From Piscicola geometra (Eukaryota > Annelida > Clitellata > Hirudinida > Piscicolidae): 64,000 nucleotides of DNA. The notes under the pieces were generated by a model that saw nothing but the letters and a program-made list of their open reading frames with translations, did no database searches and had not been told where the DNA came from. The position numbers were made by a program, and so were the translations under genes. Shown here in pieces: positions 39,711 to 53,800 of the stretch (position 1 is its first letter; each line of letters opens with the position of its first letter). The DNA is taken from NCBI GenBank assembly GCA_943735955.1, contig OX030960.1, positions 7,782,361-7,846,360 of the forward strand. The letters run 5' to 3'.

Positions 39711-40953
39711 CTACACCAGGCCATTTTTCAAAATAGGTTTCAGAATGTGAAAGTAGCATTTGAGTTTGGAGTCGACGGACAATACGGCAGCGTCATTGTC
39801 GAAGGAGCCAGTGTAGAGAGGGGCAGAGAAGACCGTGACCAGACCCTTGTCGGCGAAGAACTCATAGCCATGCTGCACCACCTCATGCGCCCTGCACACC
39901 AGCGATAGTTTGAACTTCTGTTCGGGTTTGATATATCTTTTCTGGGTGTCGTTCGAAATTAATTTAAACTTACAAAAATTGTAATGCCAAATTTATAAAT
40001 AAATCTCTAATAGTTAAAGTGGAATATTTCACTTTTAAAAACTCTTGAACGATATTCCTTCCAAAGACATAAGATATATTTCTTTCTAAATTCGGTTTCC
40101 AGCCACAGGCGTCAATCTCTTCACTGTTTGGATCGGCCCACAACAGATCACACATGACCCCTTCATCTGGGATGTCTGCTGGTCGCTGGATCTTCCTGAT
40201 CTGATCCATGTTTTTGAGACTTGGACTGAGGCCCCCATGGCAACAAAAAATGGCCCTGCTCACCATTGCCGCAATGGGCAAACAAGCGAATACGTCGATG
40301 AAACATTTCCACAACTTTATACTGTATCTATGAATTGGATTAAAGTTTTAAAATATCAAAATCGATTAATTACTTATTAAAGTTAAAACCACTCTTAGTC
40401 CTACTGCCTACCTTCTTTTGCATTCGTCATAGAACCCGTAAGTTTTGTTCATGCTTGCATCTTCGTGATTGCCTCTGAGCAGATGGAATCGGTCGGGGTA
40501 CTTGACTTTGTAGGCGAACAGCAGGCAAATGCACTCTAGAGAATTCCTTCCACGGTCGACATAATCACCTTTGTGCATGTGCATTGATTAAAATAATAAT
40601 TTTGGAAAGTTTTTAAACGATTATCTGAATAAGTTAAATTTTTTTTGAAATGAAAAGTGAATTTATAAACCTAAAAACAGATAGTTTTTCTTGGAAGGGT
40701 CTCCGACTACCTTGAAGATTTGGAGCAGGTCCAGGTACTGGCCATGGATGTCGCCACAAATGTTCGTGGGGGCTTCGGTCTCGACCAGCATCGACCCCTC
40801 CAAAAGCTCTTCTCTGGTCCTTCTTAAAAGATCGATGATTTTATTTTGTGTCACGTGACATTCAAGGCCATTTGACCTCTCCACAATCCTTGGGTTTCGC
40901 AGGATGTTAATGATGCTGTCCACTTCATCGCAGTCCCGGTTTGAATATTTCAT
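39711..40953 (-). CDS. Divergent PP1-type Ser/Thr phosphatase catalytic subunit
   Basis: Four exons on the complement: 40671-40953, 40412-40568, 40033-40327, 39711-39917, in phase, 313 residues (PP1 is about 325). It is a metal-dependent PPP-family phosphatase. All metal and catalytic motifs are present: [37 protein letters not shown] and [15 protein letters not shown]1-specific stretches [17 protein letters not shown] and CLPIAAMV place it nearer PP1 than PP2A or PP2B. It has drifted: the loop SAPNYCGEFDN of PP1 reads [18 protein letters not shown] reads GNHEDAS, an extra segment follows [16 protein letters not shown], and the basic C-terminal tail with its CDK site is missing (ends KPILKNGLV). 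Most likely a fast-evolving, perhaps germline, PP1 paralogue. Divergent from CEP152, 569 bp between starts. Confidence 0.92.
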
Positions 40954-41522
40954 AGATTTTTTAGATGAAAAAAAACTTTAAAAGGTGAATGAAAGTATAA
41001 ATTAAGAAATGTTTATTTTATACGTCAGTTAAAAATAAATGTATAGAAATTAAACTATTTTGACGGGTTATAATTAACAAATCGTATTTATATTGTATTA
41101 ACAAAGTGAATACGGAGGTATTAAGATTTCGTAATTTATATTATTCAACAAAAATATAAATAGTTGTAGTTTTAGATATACCCGCTAAAAAGTGCAAAGC
41201 GCTGTTTTCGAAACACTAGAAGAGGCTTTTAAATGTCAATTTATATGCTTTTATTGTAAAGATGCTTTTAAAATTATTTTTATAAAGATAGAAAAGTTAT
41301 TTCTATTGTCTGATCTTGGCTTGAAAGAACAAGTTCAAACTTGTAGGTTTCCAAGGAAGCGGTTCCAAATATTCTTAGCAACTTTTAAAAACACGTATAA
41401 AACTAACAATAAAAATTAACTTTCAATTGTATAAATATTAACATAATTAATTATTTCAATATTTATTTAATCTTGATTTTTTAAAGATAATTCAGAAAAG
41501 GTAAAAATAATAAAGAAGTAGA
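40954..41522. promoter_or_regulatory. Divergent PP1/CEP152 upstream region
   Basis: 569 bp of AT-rich DNA between two opposite start codons. Probably both promoters and 5' UTRs; a plus-strand open frame at 41192-41419 shows no homology that I recognise. Confidence 0.4.
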
Positions 41523-44438
41523 ATGGCAATGGCATCTGGGTGTGGAAGCATTAACTTTGATGCACAAGCAATGCATGACGAGGCAGAAGAGGAGTTTGAA
41601 AGGGAAGACAGAGAAAGACAAAATGAGGTTGAATTCTTTCCATTTATTCCAAAAAGATTATGGCATAAACTATTTAATACAATAATGTTTAATATACTTT
41701 TGGATTGGATAGAAAAGTCAGAAAGATTTAATTTTTAAAATTATAACAACAAACAATATTTATCCACTGCTATAACCACACTACTCAGCTCAAAGACCTC
41801 CTGACGAGTGAATTCGACGATAATCTTGACGATTCTGACATTACTGATGACGAAGATGAAGAAGAAAGTGAACTTTTAAAAGGTATTCATCAAATTGTCA
41901 GTCCCCATGCAGAAGGTAATCAGCCATACTTGGGTGCTACTAATCAACAATGGAATTTACAAGGGGATTATTTTCAATACACATCGACCCCACAAGTGCC
42001 TGATAACTACAACACCAATAATAATAATAATAATAACAATAAAAAGAATAATAATAATGGATTAATTCATAATTATGATTTGAATAACAACTACCAAAAC
42101 TACCATGGTGATGATAATGATGATGGCGATGATGGGGTTAATACTACAGTTGTAGGCAATGAAAACTCACATGATGGTGCTGATTATCATCATCATCAGC
42201 AACAACAACAACACAATGATGTTGAGACATACAATGAATATAATCAGTTGTTGCAACAACAACTACAGCTACAGCAACTACACAACAATTACAATGATGG
42301 TAACGTTGACTACTACAACAACATCAACAACAACAATACACATAAATACAACACTACGAACGACCATACAAACAGAAATGAATACAACAACAACAATCCC
42401 AACAACATTAACACTCTTCACAACAACAGCAACAACAACATCAAATTAATCAGTGAGGATGAATGCATGGCGCGAGTGAGTGAAGGGAGGGATCGATTGG
42501 TGGATGAGTTCAAAGCCCAGATGGAGGCGATGAAGGCTGAAATGGTGTCCCAACTTAGGGTCAGCAAGCACCAATGCAACGTGCTGGAAGGTCGGTTCTG
42601 TTATACAATATGATAAAATAAAACAATAAAATACAATGCAATACAATAAAATGTTGAAATAATGCACTTTTGTGCATCATCATCACCCACCCATTTTTAT
42701 CATCACCATCATCAACATCATCATCATCACCCACCCATTTTCATCATCACCACCATCATCACCATCATCATCACCATCATCAGAAGAGAAGCAGACACTG
42801 CAGGGTATGTTGGAGGAGAGGAGGGGGGTGGTGGGGGAGTTGGAGGGGGCTCGACGGCAGCTGCAGGGGGAGGTGGAGGCATTGAGGCATTTGCTGGATG
42901 TGAGCAAGAAGCAGAATGAAGACGTGAGTGGGAGGAGGGAGAAGGGTGGGGGAAGGGGAAGGGGAGGGTAGGGAAGGGTGGGGGAGGGTAGGGAAGGGTA
43001 GGGAAGGGTGAGAGAGAATGGTAGGAAAGGGTGGGGGATGGTAGGAAAGGGTGAGGAAGAATTGAAATGTGGATGGAAGGAGGAGGGCAAAAGATGAGGA
43101 AGTAGGGAGAAGAGAGAAAATGGGGAAGTGGAGGAAGAGGGGGCTTAAATAGGTTCACAAGTTTTTATACAACCTCAACCTCTCCTCTAACACAATCCAG
43201 TCATCTACCCTTCTTACCAATGAAACCCATCTTTTTCACCTTCCCCCACCCAACCATTCGCAGCTAGCCCAAAAGGCGATCACATCGGACTCCCTGATAG
43301 ACGAACTGAAGTCTCAAGTGGCTGCCATCAACGCTTCAGAGGTGCTTGTGCGCATGCGAAACTCGCACGAGAGGGCGATGGAGGGCGTGCGGGGGCAGTG
43401 GCAGCAGGAGGTGGATGCATTGAGGAAGAGGAATGAGATGCTGGATGCATTGCTGGCTGAGAAGGTTTGGGACGGGCTGGTTGGTTGGTTGGTTAGTTGG
43501 TTGGTTGGTTGGTTGGTTGGTTGGTTGGTTGGTTGGTTGGTGTATTCGGGTGGGAATGGGTTTAGGTTGGGCAGGGCTGGTGTGTTGAGGGGGGGGGGGG
43601 GGGGGGGTTAGATTGATGGATTGCGATTGGGTTGTTATATTGGGAGATGGGGTTTAAGTTGAGTTAACCACCACTACTACTGCCATTTGCAACACACCAC
43701 TTCCACCAAAAACTGCCTCCACAAACCACAACGACTTACCACCACTATAAATACCAAAAAACCGCCACCACAACAACCACAACAACAACCACAAATCACC
43801 ACTAAACACCACCACCATTAACACCATCACCACCATCACTACCATCCTACCCCCACCCACACCGACAGGAGAACGACCTGAGGGGGTCGGTGGCGAGGCT
43901 GCAAGAGGCTCATCGGGCCTCGGAGGAGAGGGAGGCGGCGAGGAGTGAGTGCGTCAACCGCATGGCGCGCAGTCTGCAGCAGTCGCAGGAGCAGTGCAAT
44001 CGCCTGCTCGATTCTGGTGGGTGGAGATGATTTTGGTTGTTGTTGTGGTGGGGGTGAAAATAATAATAAAGGTGATGATGATGACGATTTTGAGTTTTTG
44101 ACTTTTATTATTAACATTACTATTAAAATTTTATTTACCTTTCATGATACTGATACCGTAGGAGCCAATCAGGAAGTGGCTAGACTGAAGTTACAGTTAC
44201 AAGACGTTCTATTGGCCAAGCAGGTCACTGATGACCTGAATATATCTCTACAGGTTTGTGTGTGTGTCTGTGCTTTGTGTGCGTGAATGGGTGGGGGATT
44301 GATGCAATGGTGTGCAATACAAAGCAATGCAATTCAATTCATCGTCACACAATACAATACAACGACGATGAGTATTATTAACCCGGCGTTAACCCGAACT
44401 AATTCAATAGTGATGATGATGATGACGAGGATTATGAC

Positions 44439-44478
<40 letters not shown>

Positions 44479-45709
44479 ATAAGTATCATACTTTAAAAAA
44501 TCTTTACGGCAGACGGAAATTCGAGAATTGAAAGAACATGTTGCAATTCTGGAGTCGTCAGGCTTCCTACGTCAACTCAACAACAACAACTACAACAGCA
44601 ACACCGACAACAATAACCCCAACAACAACTACAACAACAACAACAACCCCAACAACAAATACAACAGCAACAGCAACCTACCGACCAGACTGAGTTTCAA
44701 CAACCTAGATGATTCATACCAGCAACTCAACATCAACAAGTTTGCACTTCTCCATACTGAACTCATTTCTTTGGATCGTTCAACTATATAAAATCATTAT
44801 TTAAAAAAATTAATTAATATTTAAAAAAATAATTATTATTCAAAAATAAGAATTATTATTTAAAAAAATTATTATAAAATAACTATTATTAATATAAAAA
44901 TTTATTATTATTATTATTATTTTCAATATTTGTTATGGAAATAATAATTCTAATTTATTTTTATTATTTTTATTCACAGACATCAATCCGTTAACACTGT
45001 AACGGATCAACGGCTGCAAGCCAATTTTATGAATACAAATACGACTAATGACAGTAACAACAACATCAATAATACTAAAAATAAAAATAATAATAATGGT
45101 GGTAGTAATGATGCTGGTAACGATGATAGTAATGATGATAGGAGGATGGTTGAAGGTTTGAAGAAGGAGTTGGAAAGGACATTGGAATTGCTCAGGAGCA
45201 AGAGGAGTCAAGAGAGCGCCATGAAAAGTGAACTTAAGTTGAAGGAAAAAGAGACTGAGAAGGTTAAAAGTGAACTGAATGAAACTAAAAGTAAATTAGA
45301 AGAGATGTGCAGGAATGTAACGAAGGAAGCTAACGAGGTTGTTTTTAAAGTTATATAATTAACGGTGAATTATTTCATAAATAGTTATAATGAATTGATA
45401 AAAGTTTATTTAAAAAATTGCTAAATATATTTAATAGTTCAAAATAATTGATAAATTATTAATTTAAAACTAATTTAAATTATTTCTTTTCAGTCTCCGA
45501 AAGTCGCATGTGACGGCTCATGCGTCACTGCGGTACGTCTAAACGAGCAACTTTTGAAATGCAATCAGGTCAATGAAGTGCTACAGGAGCAATTGAAGGT
45601 TGTTATGGTGATGATCTTGGATTGTTCTTGTACTTTTAGTTGTGGTAGTGTTTTAATTGGTCAACTTGAGGATGATGGAGGGAATGAGGGTGATGCTAAT
45701 ATTGATGAC

Positions 45710-45757
<48 letters not shown>

Positions 45758-48700
45758 TTATCACTAAAATACACCACGCAGACGCTGGAGAGAGAGGAGG
45801 AGAGGATGGGAGAGATGGAGGAGAAGGTGGTGAGGATGGGTGAGACGATGAGTAAGATGGTGATGGAGCACGACGAGGACAAGAAGAAAGCGCTATACAA
45901 GTTGGTTTTGGTGATGATACTGTGTTTTTTTATTGAACCTAACTGTATATTTTCGTTTGTTTAAATTTCGTTCTGTTACTCACTCACTCACTCACTCACT
46001 CACTCACTCACTCACTCACTCACTCATTCACTCACACACTCATTCGTCATGTATATATCACTATCCTCACCCACTACCACAACCTGGTGTTATCACTCCA
46101 CTCATCTACAACCACCATTTCATTCTACCATCTACCACCACCCATCTATCATTCCACCCATCTACCACCACCCATCTATCATTCCACCCATCTACCACCA
46201 CCCATCTACCACCACCCATCTACCGCCACCCATCTACCACCACCCACCTACCACCACCCATCTACCACCACCCATCTACCACCACCCATTCACTACCACC
46301 CATCTACCGCCACCCATCTACCACCACCCATCTACCACCACCCATCTACCACCACCCATCTACCACCACCCATCCACTACCACCCATCTACCGCCACCCA
46401 TCTACCACCACCCATCTACCACCACCCATCTACCACCACCCATCTACCACCACCCATCTACCGCCACCCATCTACCACCACCCATCTACCACCACCCATC
46501 TACCACCACCCATCTACCACCACCCATCTACCACCACCCATCTACCGCCACCCATCTACCACCACCCATCTACCACCACCCATCTACCACCACCCATCTA
46601 CCACCACCCATCTACCGCCACCCATCTACCACCACCCATCTACCGCCACCCATCTACCATTCCACCCATCTACCGCCACCCATCTACCATTCCACCCATC
46701 TACCACCACCCATCTACCACCACCCATCTACCACCACCCATCTTCCACCACCCATCTACCACCACCCATCTACCACCACCCATCTACCACCACCCATCTA
46801 CCACCACCCATCTACCGCCACCCATCTACCACCACCCATCTACCGCCACCCATCTACCACCACCCATCTACCACCACCCATCTACCGCCACCCATCTACC
46901 ACCACCCATCTACCGCCACCCATCTACCACCACCCATCTACCACCACCCATCTACCACCACCCATCTATCATTCCACCCATCTACCACCACCCATCTACC
47001 ACCACCCATCTACCGCCACCCATCTACCACCACCCACCTACCACCACCCATCTACCACCACCCATCTACCACCACCCATTCACTACCACCCATCTACCGC
47101 CACCCATCTACCACCACCCATCTACCACCACCCATCTACCACCACCCATCTACCACCACCCATCCACTACCACCCATCTACCGCCACCCATCTACCACCA
47201 CCCATCTACCACCACCCATCTACCACCACCCATCTACCACCACCCATCTACCGCCACCCATCTACCACCACCCATCTACCACCACCCATCTACCACCACC
47301 CATCTACCACCACCCATCTACCACCACCCATCTACCGCCACCCATCTACCACCACCCATCTACCACCACCCATCTACCACCACCCATCTACCACCACCCA
47401 TCTACCGCCACCCATCTACCACCACCCATCTACCGCCACCCATCTACCATTCCACCCATCTACCGCCACCCATCTACCATTCCACCCATCTACCACCACC
47501 CATCTACCACCACCCATCTACCACCACCCATCTTCCACCACCCATCTACCACCACCCATCTACCACCACCCATCTACCACCACCCATCTACCACCACCCA
47601 TCTACCGCCACCCATCTACCACCACCCATCTACCGCCACCCATCTACCACCACCCATCTACCACCACCCATCTACCGCCACCCATCTACCACCACCCATC
47701 TACCACCACCCATCTACCACCACCCATCTACCGCCACCCATCTACCACCACCCATCTACCACCACCCATCTACCACCACCCATCTACCACCACCCATCTA
47801 CCACCACCCATCTACCACCACCCATCTACCGCCACCACACCAGTTGTAAGGAGGAAATGGTCCAGCACCACGAAAGAACCGTTTCACTCCTCAAACAAGA
47901 CTTCCGCAAACAACACCAAGAACAAGTGCAACTACTCAAGTCGGTTTTTTCATGTGTTGAATTGATGTTGTTGTTGCTGTTGTTGTTTCACTTTTAGTTG
48001 TTGTCATTGTAATAAAACAACAATACAAAGACAATACAACAACAACAAACCGCAAACAAAAACACCCAAAAACCTTCTTCCACCACCTCCACCGCTACCA
48101 CCACTACCACCACATTCACCATCACTATTAAAACCACCAAGCTATTACTACCATCCAAACTCAACCAACCCCTTACCAAACCAACCAAAACCACCACCGA
48201 TTACACGACCATCAACAACCTAACCACAACCTCAACCAACCCCCAACCACAACCGACCACAGAGGCGAACTGGAGCAGATGGAGGAGAGGTGCGCCGAAG
48301 CGGAACGACTGTTCATCGAGTGCTGCAGGGCGAAAGATGACCTTGAGAAAGGGGTCAAGGTCACCTGGCAGGCAGTCTTGGACGAGACCGTTCAGAAGGT
48401 GTGTGTGTGTGCGTGCGTGCCTTTAGAGTAGATCTTGATGAGTTTTTCCACATCTCCCACAACTTAAACTACTATCTACTACCACAACTACCACCTTTTT
48501 CTGCCACATGCCACTACAACCACCATCTAAGCTACAACCACACATAGCACTGCAACCACCATCTAAGCTACAACCACACATAGCACTGCAACCACCATCT
48601 AAGCTACCACCACACATAGCACTGCAACCACCATCTACAACCGCATACCACAATCAACACCACCTACAACCACCACATGGCACCACCTACCAATACTATC

Positions 48701-50718
48701 AAAACTAAAATAATTAAAACAACCACCTCAACTACAACCATCATCAAAACCACTATCACAACAACCACTACCACAAACTCACTACCACAACAACCACTAC
48801 TAAAACAACCAACTCAACATCTACCCCTACCACAACTACCACAACTAAAACAATATCTTCTAACATAACCACCACTTCCTACTACTACCACTAAAAGCAC
48901 CACCACAAATACAACAAAATATCACCACAGCCACTTTCAACCACCACCACGGCATATCTCACAACTAAAGCAACCACATAAAGATTCCTATAACCACCAC
49001 AACCACCACCACAACCACCACCACAACCACCACCACGGCATATCTCACAACTAAAACAACCACATAAAGATTCCTATAACCACCACAACCACAACAACCA
49101 CAACCACCACAACCACCACCACAACCACAACAACCACAAAAACCACAACCACCACAACCACCACATAAGCTGAGCAAAGAGCGAGATGGGCAGATCGAGG
49201 AGATGTTGAAGAGGTTTGAGGGGAACAAGGAACAGGAGGTGGAGGCGAGGCTAGCTGAGAAGGTGTGTTGGGGGGGGGGGGGAGGGTGGGGTTTGTGCTG
49301 GAGGGTTGAAGGGGGATGTAGAAGGGGAGGTATAGGAGGGGAGGGTGTTAGAGGATGTTTGAGGGGGAGCTGTGGCGAGTATGAAGTTAATGAGAAGATA
49401 AATGGCCAAGAATGCATACGTTATTGAGGTTAATTGTGCTGATGGTGATCATCATCATCATCATTATCATGACCGACAGATAAACCAGCTGAAGTTCCAG
49501 TGGCTGGAAGAGAACAACGTTCGTTACAACGAACACACGAATTCCATTGAAGAAGCCCTTGGAGAGAAGTTCAAGAGAGATATTGAGGAGTATAAGGGAG
49601 AGGTGGAGGAGTGTAGAAGAGAGATAGAGATGCTGAAAGGAGAGTGTGATGGAAAGACGGAAGAGTTGCTGAAAATGAGTAAAGAGCTGGAAGAGAGGAA
49701 GGAGTTGATGGCAAGGATGAGTGCAGAGGGGGTGGTAAAGGAGTGTCAGGGGGGTAAGACAGGCTCAATGGGGAAGCTAGACAGAGACTTGCGTCATGAT
49801 GATGATGTTTTTACTAATAATAATAATAATAATAATGAAAATAATCTAATTAGTTTTAATAATAGCCTTAATAATGATGATAATAAAAATAGCAATAATA
49901 ATAAGAATGATAAGAGTAATGATAGTAGTAGTAGTAATAATAATAAGGTTAATAATAATAATTATAATTATAATTATAATAGTGTTAATAATGAGAATAG
50001 TAAGGATAGTAAAGGGATGGATGCATTACGGGCTGAGGTGGCGAGGAGAGATAAGTTGATTGGATGTCTGGAGAGGGATGTGGTGGAGTTGAAGACGAAG
50101 CTGGAGATGTCCAAGAGGGAAGTGTTAGGTGGGTTGGTGGGTTGGTTGGTGGGTGGGTGGGTTGGTGGGTGGGTTGGTGGGTGGAAGGGTGGGTGGGTTG
50201 GTGGGTGGGTTTGTGGTGTGTTGGTGTGGGTGGGTTGGTGTAAGGGTGTTGGATGGTGGTTCGTGTGAGTGGTGTTGGATGGTGGTTGGTGTGTGTGGTT
50301 TGGTGTGATTGGTGGGTGGGTGAGGTTTTGGTGGTGGGAAGTGTGAGTGGTGTAGCGATGTTGTGGTTATCAAGGAATGTAGAACTTGTTTTTGAGTGAA
50401 AAAGTGCTGCAATCAAGAGAACATTGCAAACAAATCAATTCATCATCAGTAACAATGCCATCCCACTACTGGACCCTCCTTGTTGTCATCGTCAGCAACA
50501 AAATCAACACTCTCCCACTTAAATCCTCCAACCAGAATGTCGTCGAGGGATGGAAGAGAGAGTGAGGAGGGCGAGAGAGGAGTGGATGGAGAAGGAGGTG
50601 GCAGCCAGGGTGGCAAGGGAGATAGTGCAGTGGAGAGAGGATGCCGATGCTAAGGAAGAGGACGTCAAGCAGGTGTGTGTGTGTGTGTGTCTCTGTGTGT
50701 GTGTCTCTGTGTGTGTGT

Positions 50719-50816
<98 letters not shown>

Positions 50817-53800
50817 GGTTTTTAAATCTCTTAAATTTGCTCTTAGTTCCTTTTATAGTTAAAGAAACGCAAAATAAATGTAAGACATACAAATTTTGCC
50901 GTAATTTTTTTCCCCATTGGTTGATCGACACCCTAGTGTGTACATTTGCTTTCATAACATGTATTTAATGTTGTTTTAAACTGCTCAAACCTTTTTTTGT
51001 TTTATTATTTTATCTTTGTTAGTTATGGCATTTTGTATTCTAATTGTTTCTATTTTCATTTATATTAGTATTTAATTAAGGATTATTTTTGCCATTATTG
51101 ATATTTTAATCATAAATATTTTTTTACAACGATATTTTTATATTATAATTATTATAATTAACATAAAAACCATTTTTATTCTCTTCACCACTAGAAGCTG
51201 GCCGCCTTGGAGGAGGAGCTGGGCAAGAGGCATTCCTCACAGCTGCTGCAGCTGCAAAGGCGACACGAAGAGGCCACGAGGCTGGAGCTGCTGAAACGGG
51301 ATCAAGTCTGGACGCTGGTGAGTGGGAGGTTTGGGAAGAGAGGGAGGGGGTTGATTGTTACAATACAATACAATACAATACAATACAACGACGAGTATTA
51401 TTAACGTGGCGTAAACCCGGACGGGCTTCAAGACCACTTGGTTATGGAAAATTTGATAATAATATTAATGATAGATGAATAAATGGAAAGTATAGGAAAA
51501 GTAAGTTATTGAAATTTAACAATTGTTGATTGGGTTTGAGTTGTTATTGTGTTTTATGTATTTATTTTGATTGATTAGTTATTTTAATTATTTATTTATG
51601 ATTTAATTATTCATTTTCATTTATTTATAAAAGTACAATTAAATTTCATTTTGAATAAATAAATAAATCGATAAATCCTACGTACAGAAGATGGAAAGAG
51701 TGGTGGAGAGGATGGAGATGGGTGGGGAAAGGGTTGGTGGTCGTGGTGGTTATCATGCTGCTGCTGCTGCTGCTGGTGCTGGTGGTGCTGGTGATGAAGG
51801 TGGTTACTTCCTGTCCGAACCACGTGATCAAGATTTGAATGGTGCTGTTAGTCAGACCAAAATTAAAGACGCCAAAAGTAGATTTGATAGCGACGTGTGT
51901 CGTGAATGCGGGAAGAGGAAGAGTGGCGGAGAGAGTGTTGTGAGGGAGGTGGATGAGTTGAGGAGAGATGTTGAGAAGTGGAGAGGGCTTGCGGAGGAGA
52001 GAATGAAGGTGTTGGAGGAGTGTAGGAGGAAGATGGAGGAGGGAGGGGAGGTTGGGAGGGTGGTGGTGAAGTTGTCAGGCGAGATTGATGCATTGAAGAA
52101 GGAGAAGGAGGAGTTGATGAGGAGGAGGAAAGAGAAGGAGATAGTGTGGGAGGAGAGGGTGGCTGAGGTGGAGAAAGAGAGAGATGTACTGAGTGAGAGG
52201 CTGAGGAGTAGTGAAGGAATGATGGATGAGTTACGGGGGAGGATAGTTGGGATGGAGGAGGAGTATGGAGGGGAGGGGAGGAGGGTGCTGGAGTTGGAGG
52301 CGAAGTTGCGCAAGGCTGAGAGGCTTTTCCGGTCGATGCAGGGAAAGTTCCAGAAGCACTTGAGTGCAGTGGAGGGAGAGAAGGAGGAGGAGGTGAGGGG
52401 AGTGAGGGAGGAGTGTGTAAGGAGGGTAGAGAGGTTGGAAGGAGAGAGATTGCAATGCGAAGATAAGATAAAAAGCATGGAGATGGAGGTGGTGGAGGTG
52501 AAGAAGCAGTTAGTGCTTTGCGAGGAGGAGAAGAGAGATGTTGAGAAGAGAGTGTGGAAGGAGGTGGAAAGAGAGAGGGAGGAGAAGAGAGAGGAGCATC
52601 GGAGGTCGATTGAGCATTTGAGGCAGTTTTATGAGAGGAGTGTTGGCCAGATGAGGCGGGAGATGGTGATGGAGGGGAGGTCGGGAGAGGAGGAGGGGGT
52701 GGAGCAAAGGGTGGCCAGGGAGAGGCACAAGACGGCTAAGGTGCTTAGACGCTACTACATGGAGACGCTCAAGAGGCTGCTACTGCTGCAGCAACACCAC
52801 CTCGGCCACCACTTCATCAACACGTTTGTCGCCTCAGTCGAAGCTGCCCTTGACGACTCTAGTGCCCCTCCTTCCGCCACTTCGTCCCACCACTCCATCC
52901 ATCCACCACATCCAACCATCCCTTCAGCCACTTCATCCCACCATTCCATTCCTCCACCCCAACCAACCCTTCTTCCCATCTCTCCATCCCACCACACTCA
53001 CCAACCTCCACCTCCCAACTCCAGCAATAATCTTCTCACTCAGCAAGGCAACTCAGCAACCACTTCACCTAAGGGTGCTCCCTCGAGGTTGTTTCCTGGG
53101 ACTGCAAACTCATACGACAAGCCCCCACCGCCCCCCGTCATCGTCCCATCGAAACCACTGCATCACTCACGCTCCTCCTCATCTCTCCATCCCTCCTCCA
53201 ATCCACCTCCTCTTTCTCTTCATCATCCCTCCTCCAATCCACCTTTTCCCCATCCTCCTCCCACCTCCTACAATCCACCTCCCCTCTCCCTCCACAACCA
53301 AAGACACCGTGATATCATGCAGTCTTTCGAAGACATCGACAAACTCTGCTTCCAATCTACCCAACTGACCGCCCAACCCTCCTCTAAACCTCATTCCACT
53401 TTTAAGCAAGTATCATCATCAAGATCACGCTCGGAACACAATACTGCACATTTAAAGATGGCTTCTTCTATGAAAGATGTTAATTTTTCTTGCACTTCAA
53501 CTCCGAACAAGTTATATTCTAGTGATAAATTACTGCAACAACAACACAACCAACGACGACAACAAAAACTACAACCACAACAACAACATTCCAATCCAAC
53601 AAGCAAACACAAGACCAACAACACAACAACTCCTCCACTATCCACCTTCACTCCATCATCTTTACAACTCGATCATTTGCTGGTAAGAACTATTTTAATT
53701 TTGAATGATCTAAAATATATTTACAATGCTTAAGGAGGATTTAATTGGTTTAAAAATATAACATTTATTTACAATATTTCCCACTATTCTCATTCTATTA

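Noticed and set aside
46128..47835. CRISPR-like regular repeat array
   Set aside because: Repeats are directly adjacent with no unique spacers, in a eukaryotic intron; a plain minisatellite.
45933..47997. Three overlapping 636-638-residue plus-strand open frames
   Set aside because: A 14-bp unit without stops is open in every frame. Only the last 32 residues, exon 11 of CEP152, look coding.
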